From NCBI RefSeq assembly GCF_021246465.1, contig NZ_JAHRHK010000004.1, positions 44,145 through 108,144 of the forward strand: a DNA stretch of 64,000 bases. The letters run 5' to 3'. A model generated the notes under the pieces. It was given only the letters and a program-made list of their open reading frames with translations. It did no database searches and was not told the DNA's origin. Below, piece after piece: positions 25,810 to 37,936 of the stretch. Position 1 is the first letter of the stretch, and each line of letters begins with the position of its first letter. The stretch is from Nocardioides sp. R-C-SC26 (GTDB taxonomy: Bacteria; Actinomycetota; Actinomycetes; Propionibacteriales; Nocardioidaceae). A program made the position numbers and the translations under genes.

Positions 25810-26744
25810 CACGCTTCCTCCCGCGGGGTGAGGACGACGGGACGCAACCGTCGACGTCGTAGCGCCGGGTTGAGCGTCTCGTTCAGGCCCTCGCCGACCA
25901 GGGTGAGCCCCGTGATCAGCGCGATGATCGCCAGACCGGGCCAGAACGCCGGGGCGAACACGCCGGCTGAGACGTCGTCGAGGGCCCGGCTCAGGTCGTA
26001 TCCCCACTCCGACGCCTCGGTCGGCTGGATGCCCAGGCCCAGGAACCCGAGCGCAGCAAGCGTGCCGAGTGCGTCGGCGGCGTTGAGGGTGCCGATCACC
26101 GGCACCGACTGCACCACGTTGCCGAAGACGTACTTGCGCATCACGGTCACCGGCGGAGCGCCGATCGCGCGCGCCGCCTCGACGTAGGTCGCCTCCCGCG
26201 CCGCGACCGTCGTGTTGCGCACGACCCGGAAGTACTGCGGGATGTAGATCGCCGTGAGCGACAACGCGGCGGCAAGGATGCCCCCGCCGATCGCGTTGCG
26301 CAGCAGGAACGAGAACACGATCGCCAGGAGCAGGGAGGGGAAGGAGTACAGCGCGTCCATCAGGAACACGGTGATCCGGTCGAACCAGCCCCCTGTGTAG
26401 CCCGACACGATCCCGAGCGGCACCCCGACCACCGCGGACAGCAGGATCGAGAGGCCCACGACGAGCAACGCCGTCCGGGCTCCCCAGATCACCCGGGAGA
26501 AGATGTCGTAGAACTGGTCGTTGGTACCGAGCAGATGCTCGCCGGAGGCGCCCGCGAGCTTGGGGAACCGGACGCCGTCGACCGAGCGCTGCGCGAAGTC
26601 GTAGGGCGCGATCCACGGAGCGAGCAGCGCGAAGACGACGAAGACGCCGGTGATCAGGACGCCGGTCAGGAACAGGTAGCGGGCCAGCCCCTGGGTGTTC
26701 CAGATCGTCTGGAACACCCGCGGCGTGCGCACTCGGCGTGCCAT
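25809..26744 (-). CDS. ABC transporter permease (DppC/OppC type)
   Basis: This 311-residue inner-membrane permease has an N-terminal span (FLTGVLITGVFVVFALLAPWIAPYD), the OppC N-terminal domain with HLLGTNDQFYDIFSRVIWGAR, further hydrophobic spans, and the EAA coupling loop (YVEAARAIGAPPVTVMRKYV). It forms the channel with the DppB-type permease. Only 1 bp separates it from that upstream gene. Confidence 0.92.
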   Translation of the reverse strand: MARRVRTPRVFQTIWNTQGLARYLFLTGVLITGVFVVFALLAPWIAPYDFAQRSVDGVRFPKLAGASGEHLLGTNDQFYDIFSRVIWGARTALLVVGLSILLSAVVGVPLGIVSGYTGGWFDRITVFLMDALYSFPSLLLAIVFSFLLRNAIGGGILAAALSLTAIYIPQYFRVVRNTTVAAREATYVEAARAIGAPPVTVMRKYVFGNVVQSVPVIGTLNAADALGTLAALGFLGLGIQPTEASEWGYDLSRALDDVSAGVFAPAFWPGLAIIALITGLTLVGEGLNETLNPALRRRRLRPVVLTPREEA

Positions 26745-26745
26745 G

Positions 26746-27780
26746 TCAGTACCTCACTCGCGGGTCGATCAGGGCGTTGACGATGTCGACGATCAGGCTC
26801 ACCAGCACCACGGCGATCGCGAAGAAGGTCACCAGCCCTTGAACCGCCACGTAGTCGCGCGCGGTGACGTAGGCGACGAGCTCGGTGCCCAGCCCCGGCC
26901 AGTTGAACGTGCGCTCGGTCAGGATCGCGCCCGACAGGGTGAGGGCGAACTGGAGACCGATGACGGTCACGACCGGGACCAGGGCGTTGCGGAAGGCGTG
27001 GAAGCGGACGACGCGGCGCTCGGGGATGCCGCGGGCGCGCGCTGCTTCGACGTAGTCGCCCTTGAGCGACTGGATGACGTTGACCCGGACGAGTCGGATG
27101 ATCACGCCGCAGATCAGCAGACCGAGGGTGAAACAGGGCAGCACATGGTGTTGGAGGACGTCGCGGACGCCGACCCAGTCGTTGTCCAGCGCCGCGTCGA
27201 GCAGCAGGATCCCGGTGCGGTCGGGCACGAGGTACTTCGTCTCGGCGGTGGCGATGTCGTAGGTCGGCCAGCTCGGCACGAACCTGACGACGAAGAGGAC
27301 GAGCATGAGCCCGACCCAGAAGATCGGCGCCGCGTAGGTGACGATGCCGAAGATCCGGATCCCCGCGTCGAGCGCGCTGTCGCGACGTCGACCGGCGAGC
27401 CGTCCCAGCGGGAGGCCGACCACCAGCGCGAAGAGGAACGCCCCGAGCGTGAGGGTCAACGTGGCGCCGCCCTGGTTGGCGATGATGTCCAGCACCGGCC
27501 TGCCGTTGCTGATCGTGGTGCCGAAGTCGAGCCGGCACACGTCGCCGAGGTAGTCCAGGTACTGCACGATGAGGGGCCGGTCCAGGCCGAGCGCAGCACG
27601 GCGCGCGTCGAGCGCGTCCTCGCTCAACTTGTCGCCGACCGCCGCGGAGACCGGATCCCCCGGAGCGATGCGGAGCAGCACGAAGACCATCGTGAGCAGC
27701 ACCCACATCATCGGGATGACCAGCATCAGCCGGACCGCGATGTAGCGCGGCAGCGAGCCGGACGCCGTCACCGTGCTCAT
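26746..27780 (-). CDS. ABC transporter permease (DppB/OppB type)
   Basis: This 344-residue permease starts with MLVIPMMWVLLTMVFVLLRIAPGDP, a typical DppB N-terminal span and motif, followed by the N-terminal periplasmic loop and several spans. The EAA loop is DYVEAARARGIPERRVVRFHAFRNAL. It has a GGGGGAT/GGAAGG-type ribosome-binding site. It is separated from the upstream binding-protein gene by a stable hairpin. Confidence 0.92.
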   Translation of the reverse strand: MSTVTASGSLPRYIAVRLMLVIPMMWVLLTMVFVLLRIAPGDPVSAAVGDKLSEDALDARRAALGLDRPLIVQYLDYLGDVCRLDFGTTISNGRPVLDIIANQGGATLTLTLGAFLFALVVGLPLGRLAGRRRDSALDAGIRIFGIVTYAAPIFWVGLMLVLFVVRFVPSWPTYDIATAETKYLVPDRTGILLLDAALDNDWVGVRDVLQHHVLPCFTLGLLICGVIIRLVRVNVIQSLKGDYVEAARARGIPERRVVRFHAFRNALVPVVTVIGLQFALTLSGAILTERTFNWPGLGTELVAYVTARDYVAVQGLVTFFAIAVVLVSLIVDIVNALIDPRVRY

Positions 27781-27813
27781 ATCCCCCGCCTTCCCGGACG
27801 TCGAGCAGCCGCA

Positions 27814-27847
27814 GGCGGGGCGACGTCGACCATGACGCCGCCCCGCC
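27814..27847. terminator. Intra-operon hairpin between binding-protein and permease genes
   Basis: A 14-bp stem with one mismatch (GGCGGGGCGACGTC / GACGCCGCCCCGCC, 6-nt loop) lies in the 79-bp gap. Such hairpins often stabilise the binding-protein mRNA and reduce read-through to downstream membrane genes. No U-run, so partial terminator at most. Confidence 0.5.
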
Positions 27848-27859
27848 GCGACGGTTGGA

Positions 27860-29476
27860 TCACTCGGACTTGCTGATCATCCAGAACCGGAAGATGTACG
27901 TCGGGTCGAGCGTGTCGGCCACGCCCTCCATCTGGTCCGTGGCGACGGCGACGTTGCGGCCGTTCCACGACGGGATCACCGGCACGTCCTCGGCCACGAT
28001 GTCCTGCAACTCGCCGAAGATCTCCTCGCGCGCTGCGGTGTCGGTCTCGCCGAGCTCGGCGTCGAGCAGGGTGTTCACCTCGTCGCTGGAGTAGCCGTTG
28101 GCGAAGAAGCCGCCGTCGCGCACGAACGGAGTGAGGTAGTTGTCGGCATCGAGGAAGTCGGGGTACCAGCCGAGCATGTGGAGGTCGTAGGCACCCTCCT
28201 TGTAGAGGTTCTGGTACTCCTCCCACTCGGCGTCCGCGAGCGTGACGTCGAAGAGACCCTGCGCCTCGAGCTGCTCCTCGAACTCGGTCGCCTCATCGAC
28301 GGCGTTCGTGCCGTAACGGGTGGGGGTGTAGCCGAGTGTGATCTTCACCGGGGTGGCGATACCGGCGTCCTGAAGGATCTGTGCGGCGGCGTCGGACGAC
28401 GGGTCGCCGTAGCGCGCCTCGAAGGAGTCGCGCTGGCCCCCGAACCCCGGCGGCACGATCGAGTAGGACGGCGTGACGGTGCCGTCGTAGGCGTTCGCGG
28501 CGATCGCGTCGCGGTCGATGATCTGCGCGGCGGCCTGACGCACCGCCTGGTCCTTGCCGGGGCCGGCGCCGAGCTGCCAGACCCAGTAGCGGAACTCGGA
28601 GCCCTCGCCCTCGAGCACCTCGACCTTGCCCTCCTCCTCCAGAGAGTTGAGGTCGGTCGGAGTCAGGGTGCGCCAGGCGACGTCGATCTGCTCGGAGGCG
28701 ATCGCGGTGCGCAACGGCGTCGGGTCGTTGAAGTACTGGACGAAGATCGTCTTGGTCTTCGGCGCGCGGGGGCCGTCGTAGTTCTCGTTGGCCTCGAGGG
28801 TCGCCTGCTCGCCGTCGGCGTAGGAGGCGAGTGTGTAGGGGCCCGAGCCGATCACGTCAGCGTCGCCGATCAGCTTGTCGGCCGGGAAGGTCTCCTCGTC
28901 GACGATCGATCCGGTGGCGGTCGAGAGCACCTTCAGGAAGGTCTGGTCCGGGATGTTGAGGTTGAACACCACGGTGAGGTCGTCGGGAGTCTCGATCGCG
29001 CCCTCGGCGAGTGCGGGGCTCTCGTCGTCGCCGTTGCTGATCGAGCCGAGAAGCACCGAGGAGCCGTTGGGGTCGGCGATACGGATGTTGCGCTCGAAGG
29101 AGAACTTCACGTCCGAGGAGGTGAGCTCGTTGCCGTTGGAGAAGGTCAGGCCCTCGCGCAACGTGCAGGTGACTGTCTGGGCGTCGGTGTACTCGCACGA
29201 CTCGGCGGCGTCGCCGGTCGGCTCCTCGGCGTTCGCCTCGATGGTGACCAGCTGCTCGAAGATGTTGTACTGCATGTTCCACGAGCCGACGTCGTACGCG
29301 CCGGCGGGATCCATCGCGGTGATGACCTCGGTCGTGCCGAGCGTCCAGGAGCCGCTGGCCGATCCACCGCCGCCTCCCCCGTCGCTCTTGTCGCGCGAGC
29401 TCTCACCGCAAGCGGCGAGGCCGGTGGCCAGGATCGCGACGCCCGTCAGGGCCAGCGCGCGTCGTGCTCGGATCAC
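27860..29476 (-). CDS. ABC transporter substrate-binding lipoprotein, peptide (SBP_bac_5) family
   Basis: This 538-residue protein has a signal peptide with lipobox LAAC (TGVAILATGLAACGES), a glycine/serine linker, and a family 5 solute-binding fold (LTFSNGNELTSSDVKFSFERN and IGSGPYTLASYADGEQATLEANENY are typical). It captures di- or oligopeptides, or possibly nickel or glycosides, outside the membrane and delivers them to the DppBC-type permease. GTG 29476 is chosen because GGAGGT precedes it by 6 nt and the signal peptide starts there. It is the first gene of the importer operon. Confidence 0.92.
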   Translation of the reverse strand: MIRARRALALTGVAILATGLAACGESSRDKSDGGGGGGSASGSWTLGTTEVITAMDPAGAYDVGSWNMQYNIFEQLVTIEANAEEPTGDAAESCEYTDAQTVTCTLREGLTFSNGNELTSSDVKFSFERNIRIADPNGSSVLLGSISNGDDESPALAEGAIETPDDLTVVFNLNIPDQTFLKVLSTATGSIVDEETFPADKLIGDADVIGSGPYTLASYADGEQATLEANENYDGPRAPKTKTIFVQYFNDPTPLRTAIASEQIDVAWRTLTPTDLNSLEEEGKVEVLEGEGSEFRYWVWQLGAGPGKDQAVRQAAAQIIDRDAIAANAYDGTVTPSYSIVPPGFGGQRDSFEARYGDPSSDAAAQILQDAGIATPVKITLGYTPTRYGTNAVDEATEFEEQLEAQGLFDVTLADAEWEEYQNLYKEGAYDLHMLGWYPDFLDADNYLTPFVRDGGFFANGYSSDEVNTLLDAELGETDTAAREEIFGELQDIVAEDVPVIPSWNGRNVAVATDQMEGVADTLDPTYIFRFWMISKSE

Positions 29477-29817
29477 AGGGATACCTCCATCGATGGGGCA
29501 GGGATCTCGGCAACGTACTCCCGGCTCCGGGGCCTGACCACCCTCGTCGCGGCGTCCGCGGGTCGCGATCTCGCAACGATCTGGCGCGTGAGCCGGGAGG
29601 CGCCGGAGATCCTCCGGTACGCCGGTGGTGGCGGACAGGCGGATCACGAGCGATGGGGGCCTGGCGCGCTCCTCGGCTAGCGGTCCGTCACGGTGGTTGA
29701 GGAGGCCCGAGGAACGAGGGTCGTCTCGACACCCGGTGAGCCAGGCGTCTGCCCTGACCGACGGGGTCTCGAGACGCTCGCTGAGCTCGCTCCTCGACCA
29801 CCGGTCGCGGGGGCCGC
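29477..29817. other. 341-bp gene-free interval
   Basis: It holds the ribosome-binding site of the importer operon (GGAGGT about 6 nt before 29476), roughly 190 bp of GC-rich sequence in which I see no gene, and a large imperfect inverted repeat at 29691-29803. The importer promoter should lie here but no convincing -10 was identified. Confidence 0.6.
29691..29803. repeat. Imperfect inverted repeat, ~40-bp arms
   Basis: Left arm begins CGGTGGTTGAGGAGGCC; right arm ends CTCGCTCCTCGACCACCG, its imperfect complement. The arms (29691-29734 and 29763-29803) surround a 28-nt spacer. The GGTGGTTGAGGAG/GTCTCGA style recalls repeats I have seen between genes in Nocardioides (from memory). It lies at the 3' end of the HAD gene and may terminate transcription. 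Confidence 0.65.
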
Positions 29818-30492
29818 TCAGGCCGAGGGGGCCTCCGCCATCAGGCCAGGGAGATCGGCTACGTCGAGGCCCGCGAGGCTCTCGCGCAGCACCCGTCGCG
29901 GGCTCGGCGGGACGTCGACGTGACACGGCACCGCCAGGACGACACAGCCTGCGGCCTCGGCCGAGTCGCACCCGGTCACCGAGTCCTCGATCGCCAGGCA
30001 GGCGGCAGGGTCGACGTCGAGGAGCCGCGCCGCCTCCAGGTACGGGTCGGGGAACGGCTTGCCTCGCGCGACGGCGTCGCCGGTCACGATCGCGTCGAAC
30101 TCGAGCGGGCGGAGCGCGAGGAGGATCGGGTCGACGAAACGCCGGTACGACATCGTCACCAGGGCCGTCGGCACACCGCTCTCGGCGAGCTCGGCCAGCA
30201 GCTCGCGCGCGCCCGGACGCCACGGCACGGCCTTCTCGACACGAGCTGTCACACCGTCGAGGAGGTACTCGACGATCTCGGCCGGCGTCATCTCCAGACC
30301 CATCTGGTCGCGGATGATCTGTCCCGAGACGAGCAGGTCGCTTCCGACCAGCTGCATCGCCTGGTCGTGCGTCCAGGTCGTGCCGTGCTGCTCGGCGAGC
30401 GCGACCTCTGTCGCCATCCAGTAGGGCTCGGTGTCGACCAGCGTGCCGTCCATGTCCCACAGGACGGCGGCCGGCCGGGCGTCGGCACGCAT
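29818..30492 (-). CDS. HAD-superfamily hydrolase (beta-phosphoglucomutase-like)
   Basis: This 224-residue protein has HAD motif I LWDMDGTLVDTEP (nucleophile Asp), motif II LVTMSYRRF (Thr), the motif III lysine in GDAVARGKPFPDPYL, and motif IV AIEDSVTGCDSAEAAG. The helical cap between motifs I and II is of the subclass IA (phosphoglycolate phosphatase/beta-phosphoglucomutase) type, so a small phosphate ester is the expected substrate. ATG 30492 follows GGAGGA; it lies 2 bp after the metH stop and is probably co-transcribed with metH. Confidence 0.88.
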   Translation of the reverse strand: MRADARPAAVLWDMDGTLVDTEPYWMATEVALAEQHGTTWTHDQAMQLVGSDLLVSGQIIRDQMGLEMTPAEIVEYLLDGVTARVEKAVPWRPGARELLAELAESGVPTALVTMSYRRFVDPILLALRPLEFDAIVTGDAVARGKPFPDPYLEAARLLDVDPAACLAIEDSVTGCDSAEAAGCVVLAVPCHVDVPPSPRRVLRESLAGLDVADLPGLMAEAPSA

Positions 30493-30494
30493 CG

Positions 30495-34220
<3,726 letters not shown>

Positions 34221-34419
34221 CGCGTGCTCCTCATGCTCAGCCTGGTGGACGGCTGTCTCACAGGTCAGGACCGTCGTCCATCACGTGGACGTCGAGACCG
34301 GAATCGTGTCACCGGCCTCGCCGTGCAACGAAATCCCGGCGCGCTCGATTCCGCGGACCGACGCGACACCGCCGGCTCAGGGAGCCGTGGCGCTGTGCTG
34401 GCGAGCCTCGCCGGCTGAC

Positions 34420-34425
34420 TACGCT
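34420..34425 (+). promoter_or_regulatory. Putative leaderless -10 element of the PAC2 gene
   Basis: TACGCT ends 6 nt before GTG 34432. Confidence 0.5.
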
Positions 34426-34431
34426 GGCGAA

Positions 34432-35289
34432 GTGATCGAGGTCGAGGAAGCGCCCGCATTGGTCTCCCCCGTGGTGATTGCGGCCTTCGAAGGTTGGAAC
34501 GATGCTGCCGACGCCGCCTCGTCGGTCGTGGATCACCTGATCGAGGTGTGGGATGCCCGGATCGTCGCCGCCCTCGACCCCGAGGACTTCTACGACTTCC
34601 AGGTCAACCGCCCGATGGTGGGCCTCGACGAGAACGGTCATCGCCGGCTGACGTGGCCCACGACCCGAATCGCGATCGCCCAGCCGCCTCATCTGGACCG
34701 CGACGTCATCTTGATCCGCGGGATCGAGCCGAGCATGCGGTGGCGACAGTTCTGCGCCGAGCTGCTCGCCACCTGCGACGACCTCGGAGCGGAGCTCGTC
34801 ATCACCCTCGGGGCGTTGTTGGCCGACACGCCGCACACCCGTCCGATCCCGGTCAACGGCACCGCGACCGAGCCCGACCTCGTCGATCGGCTCGCGCTGG
34901 AACCCTCGACGTACGAAGGGCCGACGGGCATCGTCGGCGTGCTGCAGGACGCGTGCGTGCGCGTCGACATGCCCGCGGTCTCCTACTGGGCCGCGGTCCC
35001 CCACTACGTCGCGCAGCCACCGTGTCCCAAGGCCACCTTGGCGTTGCTCCAGCAGTTGGAGGAGTTGCTGGAGACCACGATTCCGCTCGGCGATCTGCCC
35101 GAGGACGCCCGCGCGTGGGAGCGCGGCGTCGACGAACTGGCGCAGGAGGACGAGGACATCGCCGACTACGTGCGCTCGCTGGAGGAGGCGCGCGACACCA
35201 CCGACCTGCCGGAGGCCTCGGGCGACGCCATCGCCGCGGAGTTCGAGCGGTACCTCAAGCGGCGCGGCGACGGGTTCGACGGCGGCTGA
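34432..35289 (+). CDS. PAC2 family protein
   Basis: This 285-residue protein belongs to the PAC2 family, related to the eukaryotic proteasome assembly chaperone 2. Family features include ALVSPVVIAAFEGWNDAADAAS, RPMVGLDENGHRRLTWP and the C-terminal YVRSLEEARDTTDLPEASGDAIAAEFERYLK. Its presence beside metH and close to the Pup-proteasome genes is conserved in actinobacteria (recalled as Rv2125). Its role in bacteria is not settled. It is divergent from metH with 211 bp between starts. Confidence 0.88.
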   Translation: MIEVEEAPALVSPVVIAAFEGWNDAADAASSVVDHLIEVWDARIVAALDPEDFYDFQVNRPMVGLDENGHRRLTWPTTRIAIAQPPHLDRDVILIRGIEPSMRWRQFCAELLATCDDLGAELVITLGALLADTPHTRPIPVNGTATEPDLVDRLALEPSTYEGPTGIVGVLQDACVRVDMPAVSYWAAVPHYVAQPPCPKATLALLQQLEELLETTIPLGDLPEDARAWERGVDELAQEDEDIADYVRSLEEARDTTDLPEASGDAIAAEFERYLKRRGDGFDGG

Positions 35290-35322
35290 GCGCGACCCCG
35301 GCCACGCCCGGGAGACCGGCCG

Positions 35323-36564
35323 TCAGAGCGCGATGCCGAGTGCGGCGTCGACGACCCGGTGGATGGTGGCTGCTGCAGCAGGATCGGAGTTGTCGGCCAG
35401 CCCGTCGACCCCGAGCGTCGCCGCGACCCAGCGATCGATGGCCGCGGTCGCGCGCGGCGCATCGAGGTCGTCGGCCAGGGCTGCCAGCACCTCGTGGACG
35501 ACGGGCTCGGCCGGGGCGCCCGCACCGAGGGCGATCGCGCGACGCCACTCGGCGAGGTCGTCGAGGGCGGTGAACACCTCGGCGTCGGCCCACTCCCAGT
35601 CGCTGCGGAAGTGGTGCCGCAGCAGCGAGAGCCGGATCGCCATCGGATCGATGTCGCTGTTGCGCAGTGCCGAGACGAAGACCAGGTTGCCGCGCGACTT
35701 CGACATCTTCTCGCCGTCGTAGGCCACCATTCCGGCGTGGCTGTAAACGCGAGCGAACGGCGCGTCGCGGTCGAGGACCTGGGCGTGCCCGGCACACATC
35801 TCGTGGTGGGGGAACACCAGGTCGCTGCCGCCGCCCTGGACGTCGAACCCTGAGCCGAGGTACTGCCGGGCGATCGCTGCACACTCGATGTGCCATCCGG
35901 GGCGGCCCGGGCCGAAGGGACTGGGCCAGGACGGCTCACCAGGACGCTCACCGCGCCAGACCACGCAGTCGAGAGGGTCGCGCTTGCCCGGGCGGTCGGG
36001 GTCGCCGCCCCGCTCGCCGAACAGGGTGAGCATGGTGTCGCGGTCATAGCCGGACTCGTCACCGAACGCCGGGTCGGCGGCGACGGAGTAGTAGAGATCG
36101 GTCTCGACGCGGTAGATCGCGCCGGCCGCGTCGAGCGCCTCGATCATCTCCACCACCAGAGGGATCGACTCCACGGCACCGATGTAGTGCGCTGGCGGGA
36201 CGACTCGCAGCGCCTGCATGTCGGCACGGAAGAGCTCGGTCTCCCGCTCGGCCAACTCCATCCAGTCGACGTGGACCCTGTCGGCGCGCTCCAGCAGCGG
36301 ATCGTCGACGTCGGTGACGTTCTGCACATAGGTGACGGCGTGTCCGGCGTTGCGCCAGGCGCGGTTGAGGAGGTCGAAGCCGAGGTAGGTCGCCGCGTGA
36401 CCCAGGTGGGTGGCGTCGTAGGGCGTGATGCCGCACACGTAGAGCCGGCCGGCGTCGCCGGACGGCGTCGCCGCGACGAGGGCGCCGGACGCGGTGTCGT
36501 GGAGGCGGACCGCCGGCCCGACCATCGGCAGGGCGGGGATCTCCGGAGCTTCCCAGGCACGCAT
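35323..36564 (-). CDS. mshC: Cysteine--1D-myo-inosityl 2-amino-2-deoxy-alpha-D-glucopyranoside ligase (mycothiol biosynthesis)
   Basis: This 413-residue class I tRNA-synthetase-like enzyme condenses cysteine with GlcN-inositol using ATP, the penultimate stage of mycothiol synthesis. Motifs are [19 protein letters not shown] (HIGH-like, with the Zn-binding Cys and the Thr that distinguish MshC from CysRS), [10 protein letters not shown] (Zn ligands), VFPHHE and KMSKSRGN. The length fits MshC and is shorter than CysRS. It has a leaderless-type promoter (TAGGCT, 6 nt). Confidence 0.95.
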   Translation of the reverse strand: MRAWEAPEIPALPMVGPAVRLHDTASGALVAATPSGDAGRLYVCGITPYDATHLGHAATYLGFDLLNRAWRNAGHAVTYVQNVTDVDDPLLERADRVHVDWMELAERETELFRADMQALRVVPPAHYIGAVESIPLVVEMIEALDAAGAIYRVETDLYYSVAADPAFGDESGYDRDTMLTLFGERGGDPDRPGKRDPLDCVVWRGERPGEPSWPSPFGPGRPGWHIECAAIARQYLGSGFDVQGGGSDLVFPHHEMCAGHAQVLDRDAPFARVYSHAGMVAYDGEKMSKSRGNLVFVSALRNSDIDPMAIRLSLLRHHFRSDWEWADAEVFTALDDLAEWRRAIALGAGAPAEPVVHEVLAALADDLDAPRATAAIDRWVAATLGVDGLADNSDPAAAATIHRVVDAALGIAL

Positions 36565-36570
36565 GTTCGA

Positions 36571-36576
36571 AGCCTA
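36571..36576 (-). promoter_or_regulatory. Putative leaderless -10 element of mshC
   Basis: TAGGCT on the minus strand ends 6 nt before ATG 36564. Confidence 0.5.
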
Positions 36577-36592
36577 ACGAGAACCCTGCTGC

Positions 36593-37339
36593 TCAGAACG
36601 GCGGCCACGGGATGACCGGCCACGAGCCCTCGGGTGCCGGCAGCACACCGCGATCGAGCAGGTCCTCGCACCGGTTCACCAGGCACTCGATCTCGAGGTC
36701 GGTCAGATGTGCGGTGAGCGTGTCGGCCAGACCGTCGGACAGGCCACCGAGCACGCGTTGGACGCCGTCCCGCTCATCGTCGGTCAGGCTCTCACCGTGC
36801 CACCCCCACAGCACGGTGCGGAGTTTCGGCTCGTAGTGGAACGTCAGACCGTGATCCACCCCGTAGCGGTGCCCGCCGGGCATCTCCAGGACGTGGCCGC
36901 CCTTGCGGTCGGCGTTGTTGGTGACGACGTCGAACACGGCCATGCGACGCAGCGCAGCGCCGTCCTCGTGCACCAGGACGACCGTGCGGTCACGGTCGTC
37001 GACACCCTCGACGACCGCCCGCCAGCCCGGCTCGACCTTGCCCGGTCGGACGACGCGCACCGCCGCCTGCTCGGGATCCGACTCCTGCCATTCCTGCAGC
37101 ATGCCGAGACCGTGCGGGCCCTCGCCGAGCCACGTGCGCGGGACCACGTCCCAGCCGAAGGCCTCGGAGACGAGATAGGCGGCGACCTCCCGCCCGGCGA
37201 GTGTCCCGTCGGGGAAGTCCCACAGCGGCTGCTCGCCCGCCACCGGCTTGTAGACGACCCGTACGCCGTCCAGATCACCGACGAACGTGGCGTTGGAGGC
37301 CGGCATCACCCGACCGTGCAGCGTCAGGCCGGCGGTCAC
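36593..37339 (-). CDS. SCO1664 family protein
   Basis: This 248-residue conserved actinobacterial protein has a PI3/4-kinase-like or HipA-like fold pattern: VRVVYKPVAGEQPLWDFP (ATP-binding Lys), MAVFDVVTNNADRKGGHVL (catalytic-loop-like DxxxxNxDR) and YGVDHGLTF (DHG metal-binding-like). This suggests a kinase-like activity, though none is established to my knowledge. GTG 37339 overlaps the DUF3090 stop by GTGA, so the two are coupled. The trio with DUF3090 and a histidine phosphatase next to mshC is typical for actinobacteria. Confidence 0.85.
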   Translation of the reverse strand: MTAGLTLHGRVMPASNATFVGDLDGVRVVYKPVAGEQPLWDFPDGTLAGREVAAYLVSEAFGWDVVPRTWLGEGPHGLGMLQEWQESDPEQAAVRVVRPGKVEPGWRAVVEGVDDRDRTVVLVHEDGAALRRMAVFDVVTNNADRKGGHVLEMPGGHRYGVDHGLTFHYEPKLRTVLWGWHGESLTDDERDGVQRVLGGLSDGLADTLTAHLTDLEIECLVNRCEDLLDRGVLPAPEGSWPVIPWPPF

Positions 37340-37923
37340 GGATCGCGCCGACGAAAGCCGTTCGCACGCACGCAGAGATGTCCGTCGGGGTCGACGGGCT
37401 GCGCGCAGAACGGGCAACTCGGGCGCCCGGCGTCGAGCACCTGCTCGGCACGCTTGACGAACGAGCGCGCCGCGGCCGGTGTGAGTCGGACGACGAACAG
37501 CTCGTCGGGCTCGGGCTCCTCGAAGTCCTGGTCGACCTGGTCGGGAGTCACCACGGCCGCCTCGGTGAAGGGGAAGACCTCGATCACGATCCGTGCGTCG
37601 GTTGGATCCCACGACAGGGTCATGGTGCCCGCGCGGAACTCCTCCTCGATGGGCTGCTCCAGCGGCGCGGCGTCGTCCAGGCCGAGCGGCGCCACGGCGG
37701 GGATCACCGGCTCGTTCGCCGCCTGGCCGCCGTGCTGCACCATCAGTTCGTCGAGCAGCTCGTCGACTCTCTCGGCCAGGGCGGCGACCTGCTGCTTCTC
37801 CAGTGCGACGCTCGTCAGCCGGGCGCCGGACCGGGCCTGCAGGAAGAAGGTGCGCGAACCGGGCTCCCCCACGGTGCCGGCGACGAAGCGCTCGGGCGGG
37901 TCGTAGGAATGGACGATCGGCAT
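37336..37923 (-). CDS. DUF3090 family protein
   Basis: This 195-residue conserved actinobacterial protein contains VEPGSRTFFLQARSG-like sequence near residues 15-35, an acidic middle region, and a C-terminal zinc-ribbon-like motif (RPSCPFCAQPVDPDGHLC). Function is unknown. ATG 37923 is chosen because TAGGGT ends 7 nt before it. It sits between the histidine phosphatase gene and the SCO1664-like gene, with a GTGA overlap to the latter. Confidence 0.85.
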   Translation of the reverse strand: MPIVHSYDPPERFVAGTVGEPGSRTFFLQARSGARLTSVALEKQQVAALAERVDELLDELMVQHGGQAANEPVIPAVAPLGLDDAAPLEQPIEEEFRAGTMTLSWDPTDARIVIEVFPFTEAAVVTPDQVDQDFEEPEPDELFVVRLTPAAARSFVKRAEQVLDAGRPSCPFCAQPVDPDGHLCVRANGFRRRDP

Positions 37924-37930
37924 GGACCCC

Positions 37931-37936
37931 ACCCTA
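37931..37936 (-). promoter_or_regulatory. Putative leaderless -10 element of the DUF3090 gene
   Basis: TAGGGT on the minus strand ends 7 nt before ATG 37923 and overlaps the stop of the upstream histidine phosphatase gene. Confidence 0.45.

Noticed and set aside
25810..26616. N-terminal extension of the DppD-type ATPase across the permease gene.
   Set aside because: Lies out of frame over the conserved DppC permease and lacks any domain; the ATG at 25809 forms a TGATG junction.
27076..27100. GTTGACCCGGACGAG inside the DppB-type gene as a further copy of the pafA palindrome.
   Set aside because: Only the first ~9 bases match, no inverted arm follows, and it is coding sequence.
29477..30460. 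Upstream extension of the substrate-binding protein frame through the inverted repeat and HAD gene.
   Set aside because: The signal peptide and ribosome-binding site place the start at 29476.
34221..34431. Possible B12 or SAM riboswitch before metH.
   Set aside because: No conserved core elements could be matched; only short weak hairpins are present.
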